Notes: a model not told the origin generated them from the sequence alone. Positions 1 to 8,686 are shown, counted from the first letter of the stretch. The stretch: 64,000 nucleotides of DNA from Streptomyces sp. Go-475 (GCF_003330845.1 NZ_CP026121.1:8103501-8167500); one strand, 5' to 3'. Numbers and translations are program-made.

Positions 1-660
1 CGGCAGTTCGTGGAGAACGGCGGCCAGCTCGTCGTCTCGTACTTCTCCGGGATCGTCGACGAGGACGACCGGATCGTCGAAGGCGGGTATCCGGGGGCGC
101 TGCGCCAGATCATCGGCGCGCACGTCCAGGAGTTCTCCCCGCTGCCCGCCGGAGGCACGGTGCCCCTCCAGGCGGCAGCCGACCAGGCCTCGCTGAACGG
201 TTTCCGCGCGACCGCCTCCGGGTGGCAGGACGACCTCGACCTGGAGACCGCCCGACCGCTCGCCGTCTACCGCGAGGGCCATCTCGCCGGCAAGGCCGCG
301 GTGGTCGAGAACGAACTCGGCCGGGGCCGTGCCGTGTACCTCGGCACACGCCTGGACGACGACGCTCTTGAGGCCTTGGTGCGGCACGTCCTGGACACCG
401 CCGGGGTGCGACCGGTGCACGCCGCACCGCGGGGCGTCGAGGTCACCGAGCGGCGGACGGACACGGGCGCGTACCTGTTCCTGCTCAACCACCGGCAGGA
501 CAAGGCGACCGTCACCCTCGACCGCTCCGGCACCGACCTGATCACCGGACGCCGCCTCCACGCCGGGGAGACGCTCGTCCTCGACGCGGCGGACGTCGCC
601 GTCGTGCGCAGCCCCCTGGCCGCTTCGCAGCACGCCGAGCCGTCGCCGAGCGACTCCTGA
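1..660 (+). CDS. Beta-galactosidase (GH42), C-terminal part only
   Basis: This is the 3' end of a GH42 beta-galactosidase. The reading frame is open from base 1, so the start and the catalytic TIM barrel lie outside the window. The first ~65 residues carry a motif typical of the GH42 trimerisation domain (LVVSYFSGIVDEDDRI, then GGYPGALRQIIG). The last ~90 residues look like the small C-terminal beta domain (AAVVENELGRGRAVYLGTRL, then YLFLLNHRQDKATVTL). Members hydrolyse terminal beta-galactosides. Two sugar ABC permease genes start 31 bases after the stop, so the enzyme probably acts on an imported galactoside. No signal peptide can be judged because the N-terminus is missing. Confidence 0.85.
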   Translation, partial: RQFVENGGQLVVSYFSGIVDEDDRIVEGGYPGALRQIIGAHVQEFSPLPAGGTVPLQAAADQASLNGFRATASGWQDDLDLETARPLAVYREGHLAGKAAVVENELGRGRAVYLGTRLDDDALEALVRHVLDTAGVRPVHAAPRGVEVTERRTDTGAYLFLLNHRQDKATVTLDRSGTDLITGRRLHAGETLVLDAADVAVVRSPLAASQHAEPSPSDS

Positions 661-691
661 ATCCCGCACCCGATCCAAGAACCCGAGGACG

Positions 692-1603
692 ATGACTGTG
701 CTCCGCAGACCCCTCAGCCAGGCGGCCAGAAAAGAAGAACGCACCGCTTGGGTCTTCCTGCTGCCGTGGTTCGTCGGCATGGCCGGCGTCACGCTCGGTC
801 CGATGATCGCCTCGCTGTACTTCTCCATGACGGACTACAACCTGCTGAGCTCACCGAAGTGGGTGGGTTTCGAGAACTACAGCAAGATGCTGGACGACCC
901 CCGGTTGCGCCAGTCCCTGAGCGTGACCTTCATCTACGTCGTCCTGAGCGTGCCCTTGCTGCTGGCGGTCGCCCTCGGCCTGGCGATGGTCCTCAACCGG
1001 GGCATCAAGGGGCTGGCGTTCTACCGGTCCGTCTACTACCTGCCCTCGCTCCTCGGTGCCTCCGTCGCGGTGGGCATCCTGTGGCGGCAGGTCTTCGGCA
1101 CCGACGGCCTGGTCAACAAGTTCCTCGGACTGTTCGGCATCCACGGACCCGGCTGGATCTCCAACCCGGACACCGCGCTGTACAGCCTCGTCGTCCTGCA
1201 CGTGTGGACCTTCGGCTCCTCCATGGTGATCTTCCTGGCGGGCCTGCGGCAGATCCCCGAGCAGTACTACGAAGCCGCCGCGCTCGACGGCGCCGGCCGC
1301 CGGCACCAGTTCCGGCACGTCACCGTGCCGCTGCTCACCCCGATCATCTTCTTCAACCTCGTTCTGCAGATCATCAGTTCCTTCCAGTCCTTCACCCAGG
1401 CGTTCGTCGTCAGCGGGGGGACGGGAGGCCCCTCGGACTCGACCCTCTTCTACTCGCTGTACCTGTACGACGAGGGCTTCGGCCGGCTCCACATGGGCTA
1501 CGCCTCCGCCATGGCCTGGCTCCTCGTGGTGATCGTCGGCGTCCTGACCGCAATCAACTTCTACTTCAGCAAGAGATGGGTGTTCTACGGTGACGGTAAG
1601 TGA
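692..1603 (+). CDS. Sugar ABC transporter permease, MalF type
   Basis: Inner-membrane permease of a CUT1-family sugar importer, 303 residues. Hydrophobic segments start at about residue 20 (FLLPWFVGMAGVTLGPMIAS), and the cytoplasmic EAA loop near residue 195 reads YEAAALDGAG, the contact site for the ATPase. The gene lies 31 bases behind the GH42 gene and overlaps the next permease by 14 bases, so the two permeases form a translationally coupled pair. The substrate-binding protein that normally precedes them is not in the window and may lie upstream. The substrate is not readable from the permease; the GH42 neighbour suggests an oligosaccharide containing galactose (inference). Confidence 0.9.
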   Translation: MTVLRRPLSQAARKEERTAWVFLLPWFVGMAGVTLGPMIASLYFSMTDYNLLSSPKWVGFENYSKMLDDPRLRQSLSVTFIYVVLSVPLLLAVALGLAMVLNRGIKGLAFYRSVYYLPSLLGASVAVGILWRQVFGTDGLVNKFLGLFGIHGPGWISNPDTALYSLVVLHVWTFGSSMVIFLAGLRQIPEQYYEAAALDGAGRRHQFRHVTVPLLTPIIFFNLVLQIISSFQSFTQAFVVSGGTGGPSDSTLFYSLYLYDEGFGRLHMGYASAMAWLLVVIVGVLTAINFYFSKRWVFYGDGK

Positions 1604-2507
1604 GATGACACTCCTGAAGGCCGAGGACACTCCTTCGCCTGTCCCTGCCCCTTCACCCGCGGCGCAACGCCGCAAGCGGGCGGCCCGCGTCCGTGCGTTC
1701 CTCAAGCACGCCGTGCTGATCGCCTTTGGGCTCGTGATGATCTACCCGCTGCTGTGGATGATCGCCAGCTCGATCAAACCCGACGCCCTGATCTTCCGCG
1801 AACCCTCCCTGCTGCCCACGGACACCGACTTCGGCCACTACGCCGACGGCTGGAACGCGCTGTCGCACCCGTTCGGTGTCTACCTGCTGAACTCGGCGAT
1901 CGTCGTGCTGGGCGCGCTGCTCGGCAACCTGGTCAGCTGCTCCATGGCGGCCTACGCCTTCGCGCGGCTCAAGTTCCGCGGGCGGGCGTTCTTCTTCGGC
2001 ATGATGATGGTGACCCTGATGGTGCCGATCTACGTCCTCATCATTCCGCAGTACGTGATGTTCTCGAAGATCGAATGGGTCAACACGTTCCTGCCGCTGA
2101 TCGTCCCCAAGTTCCTGGCCACGGACGCCTTCTTCATCTTCCTGATGGTCCAGTTCTTCCGGGGTCTGCCCAGCGAGCTGGACGAGGCGGCCAAGATCGA
2201 CGGAGCCGGTTACTGGCGCATCTACTTCCGCATCCTCCTGCCGATCTCGTTGCCGGCCCTGGCCACCACCGCGATCTTCACCTTCATCTGGACGTGGAAC
2301 GACTTCCTGAGCCAGTTGATCTACCTGACCAAACCGGAACTCCAGACGGCGCCCGTGGCCCTGCGCAACTACGTGGACGCCACCAGCGGAGCCTCATGGG
2401 GATCCCTGTTCGCGATGTCCGTCGTCACACTGATCCCGGTCTTCATCGTCTTCCTCGTCGGCCAGCGCTACCTCGTCAAGGGAATCGCCACCACGGGAAT
2501 GAAGTAG
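1590..2507 (+). CDS. Sugar ABC transporter permease, MalG type
   Basis: Second permease of the same CUT1 importer, 305 residues. After a basic N-terminal tail rich in Pro/Ala (to about residue 35) come hydrophobic segments beginning HAVLIAFGLVMIYPLLWMIA. The EAA loop reads DEAAKIDGAGYWRIYF near residue 200. The C-terminus GQRYLVKGIATTGMK is the usual MalG-family ending, with LVKGIATTGMK facing the ATPase. It overlaps the upstream permease by 14 bases. No ATPase gene is present; Streptomyces sugar importers commonly share one MsiK-type ATPase encoded elsewhere (established knowledge), which would explain its absence. Confidence 0.9.
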   Translation: MTVSEMTLLKAEDTPSPVPAPSPAAQRRKRAARVRAFLKHAVLIAFGLVMIYPLLWMIASSIKPDALIFREPSLLPTDTDFGHYADGWNALSHPFGVYLLNSAIVVLGALLGNLVSCSMAAYAFARLKFRGRAFFFGMMMVTLMVPIYVLIIPQYVMFSKIEWVNTFLPLIVPKFLATDAFFIFLMVQFFRGLPSELDEAAKIDGAGYWRIYFRILLPISLPALATTAIFTFIWTWNDFLSQLIYLTKPELQTAPVALRNYVDATSGASWGSLFAMSVVTLIPVFIVFLVGQRYLVKGIATTGMK

Positions 2508-2545
2508 CCCTCGGCCCGGACCCGGCTTGCTCGGTCGCCCCCCTG

Positions 2546-2555
2546 CTGGTACCAG
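2546..2555. promoter_or_regulatory. Perfect 10-bp palindrome ahead of the GlxA-type gene
   Basis: CTGGTACCAG is a perfect palindrome ending five bases before the ATG at 2561, so it overlaps the ribosome-binding region. It sits in the 53-base gap between the sugar permease and a regulator gene. An autoregulatory operator is possible; a short hairpin is the alternative. Confidence 0.3.
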
Positions 2556-2560
2556 GGGCC

Positions 2561-3565
2561 ATGACCACTGAGCGACGCGTCCTCATCGTTGCCTACGACG
2601 ATGCCCAGATCCTCGACATCGCCTGTCCCAGCGGCGCGTTGGACATCGCCAACCGGTACGGCGCGCAGCCGCCGTACTCCATCGAGCTGGGGACTCTGGG
2701 CCGTCGGGCTGCCCGCAGCTCGGCGGGGATCGTGATGGGGGCGGCGCGGGGGCTGGAGACGGTGGCGGGACGCCTGGACACGCTGATCGTGGTGGGCGGT
2801 ATCGGCTGCGAGGGCGCGGCGGCGGACGAGCGATTGCTCGGGCAGGTCCGTCGGCTCGCGGGACTCAGCCGCCGCGTGGCCTCCGTCTGCACCGGTGCCC
2901 ATGTGCTGGCCGCGGCCGGACTCCTCGATCACCGGCGCGTGACGACCCACTGGGGATGGGGCGACCGGCTCGCCGAGTCCCATCCCGATGTGGCCGTGGA
3001 CCCGAACCCCCTCTACGTACGGGACGGCAACGTCTACACCTCGGCCGGCGTCACCAGCGCGCTCGACCTGACACTGGCCCTGATCGAGGACGACCACGGC
3101 CCGACGCTGGCCCGCGCGGTCGCACGGGAACTCGTCACGCATCTGCACCGCCCCGCCGATCAGGCACAGATATCCATGTTCCTGGCCGCTCCACCGCCGG
3201 AAGACCGGCTCGTGCGGGACCTGACGGGCTACATCGCCGCACACCTCTCGGAGGACCTGACGCCCGCTGCCCTGGCAGCGCGGGCGGGGGTCAGCCCCCG
3301 GCATCTGAGCCGTCTCTTCCGCACGCACCTCGACACGACCCCGGCCCGGGCCGTGCGTGCGGCGCGCACCGAAGCGGCGGCGCACCTGGTGCGCTCCAGC
3401 GGGCTCTCCCTCGCGGCGATCGCCCGCCGCTGCGGCCTCGGGTCGGCGGAGACACTGAGGCAGGCGTTGCTGGACCACTACGGCATGACGGGGGACACGA
3501 TGCGCAGGATGCCGGACATGCCGCCCGCACGCGCCGCGGGGCAGCGGAAGACTCCCGGCCCATGA
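2561..3565 (+). CDS. GlxA-family transcriptional regulator (DJ-1/PfpI domain plus AraC-type HTH)
   Basis: A 334-residue regulator. Residues ~5-170 form a DJ-1/PfpI-like domain (start RVLIVAYDDAQILDIACPSG) with the nucleophile-elbow cysteine in ASVCTGAHVLAAAGLL near residue 109. Residues ~225-310 form an AraC/XylS DNA-binding domain with two helix-turn-helix units (LTPAALAARAGVSPRHLSRLF and LAAIARRCGLGSAETLRQAL). The frame is open far upstream inside the permease gene, but the ATG at 2561 gives the canonical beta-strand start and lies just after a purine-rich ACCAGGGG. The stop overlaps the next gene in ATGA, so it is translated together with a second DJ-1/PfpI protein. The inducing ligand is unknown. 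Confidence 0.88.
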   Translation: MTTERRVLIVAYDDAQILDIACPSGALDIANRYGAQPPYSIELGTLGRRAARSSAGIVMGAARGLETVAGRLDTLIVVGGIGCEGAAADERLLGQVRRLAGLSRRVASVCTGAHVLAAAGLLDHRRVTTHWGWGDRLAESHPDVAVDPNPLYVRDGNVYTSAGVTSALDLTLALIEDDHGPTLARAVARELVTHLHRPADQAQISMFLAAPPPEDRLVRDLTGYIAAHLSEDLTPAALAARAGVSPRHLSRLFRTHLDTTPARAVRAARTEAAAHLVRSSGLSLAAIARRCGLGSAETLRQALLDHYGMTGDTMRRMPDMPPARAAGQRKTPGP

Positions 3566-4329
3566 GGCATGTGACGACACGCAGAAACGTACTGCGCGGG
3601 ACCGTGGCGACCGTCGCGCTCACCGCGACCGCCGTGGCATCGACCGGAGGGGCACACGCCGCCACCTCGGGCGGCGGCACGGGGCCGAGCATCGGCATCC
3701 TGCTGTACGACGGCTACAGCCTGCTGGACCCCACGGGTCCGGCCGAAGTCCTCTCGCGGCTGCCGGACGCGACCGTGACGATGATCGCGGAGAAGCGCGG
3801 CGCGGTCCGCACGGACACCGGGGACGTGGCCGTGGTCGCCGAACGGTCCATCGCCGACGTCGACCGCCTCGACGTGCTGCTCGTGCCGGGCGCCGGCGAC
3901 CGGGGCACCGTCGCGGCGATGAACAACCAGGCGCTCCTGCGCTGGATCCGCCGGATCCACCGGCACACGCGATGGACGACTTCCGTATGCACCGGCAGCA
4001 TCGTCCTCGCGGCGGCCGGGCTGCTCGACGGAAAGCGGGCGACGACCTACTGGGCCTCCGCCGAGTACCTCCGGTCCACGTTCGACGTGACCTACCTGCC
4101 GCAGCGCTACGTACGCTCCGGGAACATCATCACCGCGGCCGGGGTGTCGGCGGGAGTGGACATGGCCCTGTACCTCGCGTCCCTGATCGCGGGCGACGAA
4201 ACGGCCGAGGCGATCCAGCTCGCCATCGAGTACGACCCCCGGCCGCCCTTCGACTCCGGCAACGCCGCAGAGGCGAGTCCGGCATTGAAGGAGAAGGCGT
4301 TGCGACTGCTCGCCGCCTCTCAGGTCTAG
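3562..4329 (+). CDS. Exported DJ-1/PfpI-family protein with Tat-type signal
   Basis: A 255-residue protein that begins with a probable twin-arginine signal (TTRRNVLRG, a hydrophobic Ala/Val/Thr stretch, and AHA-A as likely cleavage site near residue 31-34). The mature part is one DJ-1/PfpI domain (SIGILLYDGYSLLDPTGPAE) with the elbow cysteine in SVCTGSIVLAAAGLLDG near residue 141. It is clearly paralogous to the sensor domain of the regulator whose stop codon it overlaps (SVCTGAHVLAAAGLLDH there). Intracellular members include isonitrile hydratase-like enzymes; an exported version is less usual. I infer that it acts outside the cytoplasmic membrane on a compound related to the one sensed by the regulator. 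No catalytic activity can be assigned. Confidence 0.8.
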   Translation: MRHVTTRRNVLRGTVATVALTATAVASTGGAHAATSGGGTGPSIGILLYDGYSLLDPTGPAEVLSRLPDATVTMIAEKRGAVRTDTGDVAVVAERSIADVDRLDVLLVPGAGDRGTVAAMNNQALLRWIRRIHRHTRWTTSVCTGSIVLAAAGLLDGKRATTYWASAEYLRSTFDVTYLPQRYVRSGNIITAAGVSAGVDMALYLASLIAGDETAEAIQLAIEYDPRPPFDSGNAAEASPALKEKALRLLAASQV

Positions 4330-4370
4330 TCACCGACAGCGCGTGCCGCGGGGGCCCGGACCGGCCCGCC

Positions 4371-4396
4371 GGCCGTGATCGTCGTCGATCACGGCC
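4371..4396. terminator. Bidirectional hairpin between convergent genes
   Basis: GGCCGTGATC (4371-4380), a six-base loop, then GATCACGGCC (4387-4396) form a perfect 10-bp stem. It lies between the end of the DJ-1 gene (plus) and the end of the ABC permease (minus). There is no T-run, as is common for Streptomyces terminators. Confidence 0.7.
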
Positions 4397-4407
4397 CAGC
4401 GTCCGGC

Positions 4408-5196
4408 TCAGGCGTCCCGCTTGGTGAACAGGGCTCCCCACAGGGCGAGCAGGGCGGCGCCGTAGGCGGTGAAGACCAGGCCGCCCGTGAGGGGCCGGAG
4501 CGGTGGCGGGGCGCCGTCGAAGGGCGGCTCCGACGTCACGGCCATCATCCGCTCGCCCGCGGTGAACGGCAGGTAGGCGGAGAGCGATCGCATCGAAGCG
4601 AACGCGTCCATCCCGAGGATCAGCGAGACGAGGCCTTCGATGATCATGGGGAGGATGATGAGCAGCACGATGGCCGCCGGGATGCCGCGGGTGATGCCGG
4701 CCAGCGTGAGCCCGAACAGCGCGCAGACCACGAGGAACACCACGTAGCCGGCGGCCACCCGGCCCATCGTGGCCGACATGAGCGCCTCCCCGGCGCCCGG
4801 TCCGCCCACCAGCAGGCCGATGGCCAGGCTCTCGGCGGCCAGGAGCGCCGCGACCACTGCCACCGCCGCGGCGACGACCAGGGTCTTGGCGGTCCACAGG
4901 TGCGTCCGGCGCGGGAACGCCGTCAGCGTGGTGCGGATCGTCCCGTACCGGTACTCGTGTCCCGTGGCGAAGACACCGATCAACCCCATGAAGACGAAGA
5001 TCAGCGGGATCAGGCCGGTACCACCGCTGAGCGCCAGCGCCGCCGACTGGTCGTCGAGCGACCCGCCCCGGCTCTTGCCGTCCAGGGTGATCACGAGCGC
5101 CAACAGCCCCTGGGCGACGGCCGACATCCCGATCAGCCACCATGTGGACCGCAGGGTGCTGAGCCGAACCCATTCGTAGCGCAGTGCGCTGGTCAT
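4408..5196 (-). CDS. ABC transporter permease (ABC-2 type)
   Basis: A 262-residue membrane protein that starts MTSALRYEWVRLSTLRSTWW, a usual beginning for actinobacterial ABC-2 permeases. It has several hydrophobic segments (for example GLLALVITL, GLIPLIFVFMGLIGVFATG and VVFLVVCALFGLTLAGI) and an RYGTIRTTLTAFPRR stretch after the second one. It overlaps the ATPase gene upstream by 4 bases (ATGA), so the two make one transporter. Such pairs commonly export lipids, peptides or drugs, or give self-resistance; the substrate cannot be told here. Confidence 0.85.
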   Translation of the reverse strand: MTSALRYEWVRLSTLRSTWWLIGMSAVAQGLLALVITLDGKSRGGSLDDQSAALALSGGTGLIPLIFVFMGLIGVFATGHEYRYGTIRTTLTAFPRRTHLWTAKTLVVAAAVAVVAALLAAESLAIGLLVGGPGAGEALMSATMGRVAAGYVVFLVVCALFGLTLAGITRGIPAAIVLLIILPMIIEGLVSLILGMDAFASMRSLSAYLPFTAGERMMAVTSEPPFDGAPPPLRPLTGGLVFTAYGAALLALWGALFTKRDA

Positions 5197-6161
5197 CGTG
5201 TTCCTTCCGAAGTGTCCGGGTGGCTCGCCGCGACGGCCGCCGTCATCGACCGGGGTGCGGCGGGATTCGCGACGAACTGCTCGGCGGAGCCGGTCGCTTC
5301 GAGGAACGCCTCCTCCAGCGTGGCCGTGCGTTCCGTGAGTTCGTGCAGCCTGATCTGGTGGGCGTACGCGAGCTCCCCGATACCCGCCCGGTCCGCACCG
5401 CTGACCGCGATCGCGGTGGCGTCCAGCCGTTCGGCCCCGGCGCCCTCGGCCCGGAGCAGCTCGGCGAGCCTGTCGACGTGCGGGCTCCGGACCACGACGA
5501 CACTGCGGGAGCTCTTCGTCACGAAGTCGGCGACCGCTTCGTTCGCGATCGTCCGGCCCTTGCCGATCACCACCAGGTGGTCGGCCATCAGGGCCATCTC
5601 GGCGAGCAGGTGACTGCTGACGAAGACGGAACGGCCGGACGCGGCGAAGTCCTTGAGGAAGCCGCGCAGCCAGTTGACGCCCTGCGGGTCGAGCCCGTTG
5701 GCCGGCTCGTCGAGGATCAGCGTGTGCGGGTCGCCGAGCAACGCGGCCGCCAGGCCCAGCCGTTGGCCCATGCCGAGGGAGAAACCCTTCGGCTGCTTCT
5801 CCGCCACCGACCCCAGGCCGACCGTGTGGAGTACCTCGTCGACCCGCGTGACCGGCACGCCCGCGGCCGCGGCGAGCATCCGCAGGTGGCTGTGCGCCTT
5901 GCGCGTCGGGTGGAAGGCCTTCGCGTCCAGCAGCGTGCCCACCTCGCGCATCGGGTGACGCAGCTCCCGGTACGGCTTGCCGCTGAACAACGTCCGCCCG
6001 CCCCCGGCGTCCAGGCCGAGCATGAGCCGGATCGTCGTCGACTTGCCGGCCCCGTTCGGGCCGAGGAACCCCGTCACCCGGCCCGGGCGGACCTCGAACG
6101 AGAGGTCATCGACGGCGACCGTGGCGCCGTAGCGCTTGGACAGGCCCGTGGCTTCGATCAT
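5193..6161 (-). CDS. ABC transporter ATP-binding protein
   Basis: A 322-residue ATPase partner of the permease downstream. Visible motifs are Walker A GPNGAGKSTT (residues 34-43), a signature region FSLGMGQRLGLA, Walker B LILDEPANGLDP, and the switch histidine in VFVSSHL. The signature reads LGMGQ in place of LSGGQ, which is frequent in this drug/lantibiotic exporter subfamily. The ~100-residue C-terminal extension after the nucleotide-binding domain also fits that group. It starts 69 bases after the stop of a small secreted-protein gene on the same strand, which may belong to the operon. Confidence 0.9.
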   Translation of the reverse strand: MIEATGLSKRYGATVAVDDLSFEVRPGRVTGFLGPNGAGKSTTIRLMLGLDAGGGRTLFSGKPYRELRHPMREVGTLLDAKAFHPTRKAHSHLRMLAAAAGVPVTRVDEVLHTVGLGSVAEKQPKGFSLGMGQRLGLAAALLGDPHTLILDEPANGLDPQGVNWLRGFLKDFAASGRSVFVSSHLLAEMALMADHLVVIGKGRTIANEAVADFVTKSSRSVVVVRSPHVDRLAELLRAEGAGAERLDATAIAVSGADRAGIGELAYAHQIRLHELTERTATLEEAFLEATGSAEQFVANPAAPRSMTAAVAASHPDTSEGTR

Positions 6162-6230
6162 GCTCGCTCTCCCGCGGTGGTGCTGTCGTCGGTTCGGGCC
6201 GTGCCGGGCCCGGTCGGAAGCGCGCGCATG

Positions 6231-6605
6231 TCAGCGCTCGAACTTCCAGGTGACGCGGGGAGCCGCGGCCCCGGCGACGTCGACCACGCTCACCGGCACG
6301 GAGATCCGGGTGCCGCCGGACTTCGCCGTGCAGCTGATCTTCGTGTTCCGGACCGCCGCGAGGTCCGGGCACGAGACGTCGTCGATCTCCTTGCCGATCC
6401 ACGGCAGCGGGTGGTACCAGGTCTCGATGTGCGTCGCCACGAGATCCCCGCTGAGGCCCGGGTGATCCTGCACCTCGGCGTACCCGCCGCCGGCGGGGTC
6501 GGCGGTGTTCTTCTGCACGTTCATGTCGGCGACGGCGACCGAGCCTGCCGCGCCGGCGCCGACGAGGGCGGCTGCCGCGACGGCGAAAATCATCTTGGTT
6601 CTCAT
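6231..6605 (-). CDS. Small secreted protein, DUF4333-like
   Basis: A 124-residue protein with a signal peptide (MRTKMIFAVAAAALVGAG, probable cut after AVA near residue 26). The mature C-terminal half has the pattern of DUF4333 domains: VSCPDLAAVRNTKISCTAK, then a V-rich strand ISVPVSVVDV. Its two cysteines probably form a disulphide. The ATG at 6605 was chosen because a GGAGG lies 5 bases upstream, and because a longer frame would bury the signal peptide. It is co-directional with the ABC pair that follows. The function of DUF4333 is unknown; membrane-associated or wall-exposed location is likely. Confidence 0.75.
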   Translation of the reverse strand: MRTKMIFAVAAAALVGAGAAGSVAVADMNVQKNTADPAGGGYAEVQDHPGLSGDLVATHIETWYHPLPWIGKEIDDVSCPDLAAVRNTKISCTAKSGGTRISVPVSVVDVAGAAAPRVTWKFER

Positions 6606-6868
6606 GCTGACCTCCAGGCCGGGATGGGGACGGACACAACTCTCGCCGTCCGCACCCCGGGACCGCCTCGACCAAAAGGCCACGCCCCCTACGGGCCACG
6701 ACGCCCCCGGTCGTCCTTTCGGCCGACCTGCCTGGGCTCACTCACAGGACCGATGCGGGGGTGACGTGCTGACGCGCGGTCGAGCGGCCGGTCCTCCTCG
6801 ACAACGCTGTTCTGCCAGCAGCAGAGCGCCGGCCGGACCGGGCTCGATGATCACTACAGTCCCGTCTC

Positions 6869-7606
6869 ATGACGACGATCACGACGCGTACGGTCGAGTA
6901 CCCGGCCGACGGTTTGACGATGGTCGGGCACCTCGCGCTCCCGGCCGGTGTCGACCGCCGGCCCGCGGTGCTGCTCGGGCCGGAGGGCATGGGCCTCAGC
7001 GACGTCGAGCGCCGCCGGGCCGATGCCCTCGCCGAGCTGGGATATGTGGCGCTGGCCTTCGACCTTCACGGCGGGCGCTACTTGCGCGACCCCGAGGAGA
7101 TGCTGGCCCGTTGCATGCCACTGCTCGCTGATCCCGACCGGATGCGGGGGATCGGCCGTGCGGCGCTCGACGTGTTGCGCGCCGAGCCCCGGACCGACCC
7201 CGACCGGATCGCCGCCGTCGGCTACGGCACCGGGGGCGCCATCGCGCTGGAACTCGGGCGAGGCGGCGTCGACCTGCGCGCGATCGGGACGGTCAACGCG
7301 ACCACCACGGGCCGACCGGGCGAGGCGGCGCGCATCCGCTGCCCGGTGTGGGCGGGGGTCGGGTCGGAAGACCCGATCATGCCGCCCGCGCAACGGAACG
7401 CGTTCACCGCTGAGATGCGGGCCGCGGGCGTCGACTGGCGCCTCACGGTCTACGGCGGCGCCTTGCACGCCTTCCACCACCCGCCGGTCGACCACCCCGT
7501 GGTCCCCGGCGTCGGCTACCACCCGCGGCACGCGCGCCGAGCCTGGCGCGACGTCGTCGACCTGCTCGCCGAGTGCCTGCCCGTGACGGAGGACTTGGGG
7601 GCATGA
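6869..7606 (+). CDS. Dienelactone hydrolase-family alpha/beta hydrolase, nucleophile replaced
   Basis: A 245-residue protein of the dienelactone hydrolase fold. The segments PAVLLGPEGMGLSDVERRRA, YVALAFDLHGGRY and IAAVGYGTGGAIALELG follow the family order. The acid and base candidates are present (Asp in GSEDPIMPP near 168, His in ALHAFHHP near 200). The nucleophile elbow, however, reads G-Y-G-T-G-G at 118-123, where the family has G-x-C-x-G-G. The expected Cys is Gly, so the usual hydrolytic chemistry may be lost or changed. There is no strong ribosome-binding site before the ATG. It is monocistronic, between divergent and convergent neighbours. Confidence 0.8.
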   Translation: MTTITTRTVEYPADGLTMVGHLALPAGVDRRPAVLLGPEGMGLSDVERRRADALAELGYVALAFDLHGGRYLRDPEEMLARCMPLLADPDRMRGIGRAALDVLRAEPRTDPDRIAAVGYGTGGAIALELGRGGVDLRAIGTVNATTTGRPGEAARIRCPVWAGVGSEDPIMPPAQRNAFTAEMRAAGVDWRLTVYGGALHAFHHPPVDHPVVPGVGYHPRHARRAWRDVVDLLAECLPVTEDLGA

Positions 7607-7663
7607 CCCGGGCAAACATCCTGGTGCCAGGCCTGGTCGGCGGTGCCCGCAACGGTGACGGCG

Positions 7664-8686
7664 TCAGACGCCTGGCCGGCGGGGGTCGATGTGGATCTTG
7701 GGGCCGGGGCCCGCGCCCGGCGGGCGGTCGCCCGCGAGGACCGGACCGGCCTCGGCGAGGCCGACCGTCGCGGCGACCAGGGGTCTGGGGTCGACCGTTC
7801 CGCTCGCGTAGGCGCGGATCGTGGCGTCCAGGCCGGGGGAGGCGGAGAGGACGCCGACCGCGGTGACGTCCTTGAGGGCGAGGGTGCGGGTGTCGATGCG
7901 GCTGGGTTCGCCGGCGAGTCCGATGCAGACGACACGGCCGCCCGGTTCCACCAGGTCGAGGGCGGTGGCGGGCAGGTGGGCGGCGTTCGAGGCGTCGATG
8001 ACCGCGTCGAAGGGGAGGTCGGGGACGTCGTTCTCCCGCCATACGTGGTCGAAGCCGAGGGCGCGGGCGAAGGCGAGGGAACCGTCGGTCCGGCCCATGA
8101 GGTGGACTTCGGCGCCCGCGGCGCGGGCGAACATCGCGACGAGCAGGCCGATGGTGCCCGGCCCGAGCACCAGCACCCGGTCCTCGGGCCGCAGTCGGGC
8201 TGCCGAGGCGGCCCGCAGGGCGTTGCCTCCGGGCTCCACCAGGGCGCCGAGGGTGGCGTCGACGGTGTCGGGCAGGGCGTGCAGCGACGAGACCGGCACG
8301 GCGAGTCGCTCCGCCAGGGCGCCGGGCCGGTTCCCGCGGATGCCGACCTCCTGCCGTGTGGCGCACACGTGCTGCCGGCCGCGCAGGCAGCGGCGGCAGG
8401 TGCCGCAGCCGAGCATGGTGTCGCCCATGACACGCCGGCCGGCCCAGGCGGGGTCGACGCCGTCGCCGACCGCGGTCACGCGTCCGGCCCACTCGTGGCC
8501 CAGGCGCATGGGGTAGGAGGAGTGGCCCTGGTGGAGGTAGGCCATCTCGCCGGTGAAGAACTCGACGTCGGTACCGCACACACCGACCCGTTCGACGTCG
8601 ACGACGGCCTCTCCGGGAGCCGGCTCCGGCGCGGGGACCTCCAGCACCTCGTACGTGCCGGGGGCGGTCAGGACGAACGCCCGCAT
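7664..8686 (-). CDS. Zinc-dependent alcohol/polyol dehydrogenase
   Basis: A 340-residue medium-chain dehydrogenase. Catalytic zinc ligands are Cys37 (VGVCGTDV), the RLGHEWAG histidine/glutamate, and a glutamate in LVEPGGNAL. The structural-zinc site CGTCRRCLRGRQHVC is complete. The Rossmann motif is VLGPGTIGLL. The family oxidises sugar alcohols, sugars or simple alcohols with NAD(P). Its start overlaps the stop of a 35-codon FAH-like remnant (TGATG), and an IclR regulator precedes that. With the divergent aldonate-type dehydratase, a role in sugar or sugar-acid oxidation is likely (inference). Confidence 0.88.
   Translation of the reverse strand: MRAFVLTAPGTYEVLEVPAPEPAPGEAVVDVERVGVCGTDVEFFTGEMAYLHQGHSSYPMRLGHEWAGRVTAVGDGVDPAWAGRRVMGDTMLGCGTCRRCLRGRQHVCATRQEVGIRGNRPGALAERLAVPVSSLHALPDTVDATLGALVEPGGNALRAASAARLRPEDRVLVLGPGTIGLLVAMFARAAGAEVHLMGRTDGSLAFARALGFDHVWRENDVPDLPFDAVIDASNAAHLPATALDLVEPGGRVVCIGLAGEPSRIDTRTLALKDVTAVGVLSASPGLDATIRAYASGTVDPRPLVAATVGLAEAGPVLAGDRPPGAGPGPKIHIDPRRPGV

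Noticed and set aside
1754..2560. N-terminal extension of the GlxA-type regulator into the permease gene
   Set aside because: The extension is the permease in another frame and has no domain; ATG at 2561 starts the DJ-1 fold.
7627..7636. CCAGGCCTGG palindrome between convergent genes as terminator
   Set aside because: Only 10 bases with no loop; too weak to call.
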